In this document: one piece after another, positions 5,115 through 6,853 of the stretch
How the letters are laid out: the number at the start of each line of letters is the position of its first letter
How positions within the stretch are numbered: the first letter of the stretch is position 1
NCBI GenBank assembly: GCA_023379725.1
Contig: JAMCPC010000050.1
Span: 1-6,853, forward strand
Length of the DNA: 6,853 nucleotides
Reading direction: 5' to 3'
DNA from: Actinomycetota bacterium
GTDB lineage: Bacteria > Actinomycetota > Acidimicrobiia > Acidimicrobiales > JAMCPL01
The notes under the pieces: model-generated
What the model was told of the DNA's origin: nothing
Seen by the model: only the letters and a program-made list of their open reading frames with translations
Database searches by the model: none
Position numbers and translations under genes: made by a program

Positions 5115-6599
5115 ATGCACTATATGGATACCAACCCATCATGGCTCAGACCTTACTCGGTCGGAGAGATTATAGATATCTCATTCAAGTTGTACAGATC
5201 CATGTTCGGCCAGATGATAAAAGCTGTGGCAGTAGTCGCTGTTCCTGCGGCAATTCTGGAAGGATTGATTACAGTTTCTGCCATTCCTCATGGCTTTTTC
5301 AGCAATGGAATAACAGTATTCGGCTCCTCATCTGCTGCTGGTTCTGGAATATCTACCACCGCTACATCATCTAATCTCCAGCAGGCGGCTTCACTGATAA
5401 ACTATATACTCGGATTTGCAGCAACTGGACTCACTACCGCCACCTGCTTCAAGCTCGTGGCTGATGCTTACCTGTCAGTACAACCAAACTGGCGAACCAG
5501 CATATCTTTCGGCCTTAAGCGCCTTCACTCAGTACTGTGGACTACCCTGGAATCCACAGTGATACCGTTTCTGCCCCTGATAGCCGTAGTACTGGGAGCT
5601 ATCGAAATTGGCAGGAGGTCACTCTCGGCTGGAGTGATTATAGGGGTAGCACTCGGTATACCTTCTCTTGCATTGATAGTGTGGCTATGGGCGGCGTGGC
5701 GATTCAACATCATTGCGTTGATCGCGGAGGGAATCAAGGGCAGACATGCACTGGGACGGTCGTTCTCTCTGGTGAAGAACCGGTGGTGGCCAACATTTGG
5801 TATTCAGCTACTGATGCAGCTAATCGTCGGAATTATCGGTGCAATAGTAAGTGTACCGTTTAGCTTTAGTGGAATAGCAATGATTACAAACAATCATGTA
5901 GCTGCAGGACTACTGCTTACGACAGCTGGGTCAGCCATCAGCAATATACTGTTGATGCCGCTATCGGCATCCATGCTGGCGGTACTCTACTTCGACCTGC
6001 GCGTCCGTAAAGAGGGATTGGATCTCGCCATCATAGCCAGCGAACTCGGAATAGGAGGTATCGAAGGTTTCGCTATGCCGAGAGCACCGAGGTTTGCTCC
6101 CCAGGCTGCATATCCTCCATACTCTCAGTACCCCTACCCACAGCAGTACCCGCAATACTCTCAGTACCCCTACCCACAGCAATATCCTCAGTACTCCTAC
6201 CCACAGCAATATCCTCAGTACTCCTACCCACAGCAATATCCTCAGTACCCTGATCCTCAGCAGCCCCCTCAGTACCCCTACCCACAACAGCATCAGCAAT
6301 ACCAACAACCCCCTCAGCATCTCCCCGAAGGCACTGTCCAGCAGGAATCACCTGGCTATTTCAAACCGCCATCCGATCCCTCTTCTGGTTACCTTCCTCC
6401 ACCGCTCGCTGGCAACTACCCGCCACCAACCACCTATCCCGTCCCGACAATACCTGATATCTCCGGCACGACACCACCACCACCACCACCGACACCACCA
6501 CCACCGACCACCCACATAGAAGATGGGGAGCACCTGGAAACACCCTCCAACGGTGAAAACACCTGGTCAGCAGAGACACAGCCTCCCGACTACACGTAA
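5115..6599 (+). CDS. Polytopic membrane protein (GPDPase membrane-domain-like) with Tyr/Pro/Gln-rich C-terminal tail
   Basis: 494 residues. The N-terminus LRPYSVGEIIDISFKLYRSMF (11-31) is the hallmark of a family often labelled glycerophosphoryl diester phosphodiesterase membrane domain; no phosphodiesterase catalytic domain is present, so the label says nothing about activity. About six membrane segments follow: 33-55, 91-118, 143-163, 171-204, 225-250 and 262-294. ALGRSFSLVKNRWWPTF (212-228) and LYFDLRVRKEGLDLA (291-305) are further family signatures. From about 325 the protein is a disordered tail: Tyr/Pro/Gln repeats (336-400), then Gly/Pro/Thr-rich sequence with a proline run (454-464) and an acidic end. 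By topology and the Arg/Lys at 296-299 the tail is probably cytoplasmic. ATG at 5115 is preceded by a stop in frame at 5103; ATG at 5124 is the alternative. Neither has a Shine-Dalgarno sequence. The gene follows SpoIIM by 34 bp and precedes the next ORF by 2 bp, so it is probably co-transcribed. Confidence 0.82.
   Translation: MHYMDTNPSWLRPYSVGEIIDISFKLYRSMFGQMIKAVAVVAVPAAILEGLITVSAIPHGFFSNGITVFGSSSAAGSGISTTATSSNLQQAASLINYILGFAATGLTTATCFKLVADAYLSVQPNWRTSISFGLKRLHSVLWTTLESTVIPFLPLIAVVLGAIEIGRRSLSAGVIIGVALGIPSLALIVWLWAAWRFNIIALIAEGIKGRHALGRSFSLVKNRWWPTFGIQLLMQLIVGIIGAIVSVPFSFSGIAMITNNHVAAGLLLTTAGSAISNILLMPLSASMLAVLYFDLRVRKEGLDLAIIASELGIGGIEGFAMPRAPRFAPQAAYPPYSQYPYPQQYPQYSQYPYPQQYPQYSYPQQYPQYSYPQQYPQYPDPQQPPQYPYPQQHQQYQQPPQHLPEGTVQQESPGYFKPPSDPSSGYLPPPLAGNYPPPTTYPVPTIPDISGTTPPPPPPTPPPPTTHIEDGEHLETPSNGENTWSAETQPPDYT
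6120..6245 (+). repeat. In-frame YPQ repeat block: two 36-bp units then two 27-bp units
   Basis: Residues 336-347 and 348-359 repeat YSQYPYPQQYPQ, coded by almost identical 36-bp units. Residues 360-368 and 369-377 repeat YSYPQQYPQ, coded by 27-bp units that look identical at the DNA level (tactcctacccacagcaatatcctcag). The shorter unit is the longer one with three residues removed. Less regular Pro/Gln repeats continue to about 6320. High nucleotide identity points to recent expansion. Confidence 0.88.
6470..6510 (+). repeat. CCA trinucleotide tract coding a proline run
   Basis: Two runs of (CCA)n/CCG, interrupted by a single ACA, code for PPPPPPTPPPP (residues 454-464) in the tail of the membrane protein. 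It is a triplet microsatellite, so slippage would change proline number without a frameshift. In another frame it reads as histidines, which is a shadow. Confidence 0.75.
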
Positions 6600-6601
6600 A
6601 G

Positions 6602-6853
6602 ATGGTAATGCCAATACCTGCAATCGTCTCGCTACGCAGTACCACAACCCACGGTAAGCAGTTCAGCAACTATGCTCGTAACCAGGTTCGCAGCATCCTC
6701 TCTCAGCCCCCATTTCGCCCACATTCGCTGCCGAGGCCATTCGCGAGAATCTTGCATACAGTAGGTTCGTGGTTGCATGACATCTTTGGACCACTGGCGC
6801 GATGGATACATGGACTGTTCCATAGTGCATCCGTTTCCTTCGGGATATGCTGA
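6602..6853 (+). CDS. Short ORF resembling the N-terminus of a DUF4129 membrane protein; early stop at window end
   Basis: 83 residues from ATG 6602 (ATG 6608 is an alternative) to TGA at 6851-6853, the last bases of the window. Residues 22-71 (NYARNQVRSIL, PPFRP, then GSWLHDIFGPLARWIHGLF) look like the start of DUF4129 proteins, where an Arg/Ala-rich AxxExxxIL-x-P-x-F/Y segment and a helix rich in Trp and Leu precede the first membrane segment. DUF4129 genes normally encode well over 150 residues, and their position after SpoIIM and RDD genes is common. This supports the assignment, but the frame stops before any membrane segment. It may be a gene broken by a frameshift near 6810-6850, or a short protein in its own right. 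The gap to the upstream stop is 2 bp with no separate ribosome-binding site, so translation is probably coupled. Confidence 0.45.
   Translation: MVMPIPAIVSLRSTTTHGKQFSNYARNQVRSILSQPPFRPHSLPRPFARILHTVGSWLHDIFGPLARWIHGLFHSASVSFGIC

Noticed and set aside
6094..6519. Plus-strand frame with serine/threonine repeats and a histidine run
   Set aside because: It is an out-of-frame reading of the YPQ and proline tracts of the 494-residue membrane protein; the histidines come from the CCA tract.
5115..6599. Glycerophosphodiester phosphodiesterase activity
   Set aside because: Only the membrane-domain-like part is present; no catalytic phosphodiesterase domain or its metal-binding motifs can be seen.

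Overview
The window looks like chromosomal DNA of a Gram-positive-type (single-membrane) bacterium of moderate GC. The gene set (an RDD-family membrane protein, SpoIIM/DUF95, a polytopic protein with an RPxSVGEIxD-type N-terminus, and a DUF4129-like start) is typical of Actinobacteria and Chloroflexota (for example Ktedonobacteria or Thermobaculum-like lineages). Frequent ATA and AGG codons and only moderate GC make a high-GC actinomycete less likely. This placement is inference and the phylum is not settled.

Layout: (1) 1-132, the 3' end of a nicotinamidase-type gene (pncA). (2) 133-421, a non-coding leader holding a possible decayed right end of an IS200/IS605 element (about 151-190) and a perfect-period array of eight 8-bp repeats (331-394). 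(3) 422-2926, a Tat-exported GH31 glycosidase closely resembling the sulfoquinovosidase YihQ in its catalytic half, but with an altered sulfonate-binding set. (4) 2927-3039, a convergent intergenic gap. (5) 3040-4131 (minus), an RDD membrane protein. (6) 4130-5080, SpoIIM/DUF95. (7) 5115-6599, a six-helix membrane protein with a long Tyr/Pro/Gln-rich tail. (8) 6602-6853, a short ORF resembling the N-terminus of a DUF4129 protein that stops early.

How the genes fit together: the RDD, SpoIIM, YPQ-tail protein and DUF4129-like genes form a divergent membrane-protein cluster. In related bacteria such clusters are usually followed by DUF4129/DUF4350 membrane proteins, a MoxR AAA+ ATPase and a DUF58 protein, and are thought to act in envelope assembly or MoxR-linked processing. 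The RDD and SpoIIM genes share a single CATG as their two start codons, so their transcription is physically coupled. The RDD protein and the third membrane protein have unrelated membrane domains but carry very similar Tyr-Pro-Gln repeat regions, which suggests a shared location or partner. The GH31 gene is probably a separate transcription unit for sugar degradation outside the membrane.

I do not see a clearly new multi-gene system. The points most worth following are the non-canonical substrate pocket of the GH31 enzyme, the octamer array in its leader, the matched YPQ tails of two neighbouring membrane proteins, and the abrupt end of the DUF4129-like frame.
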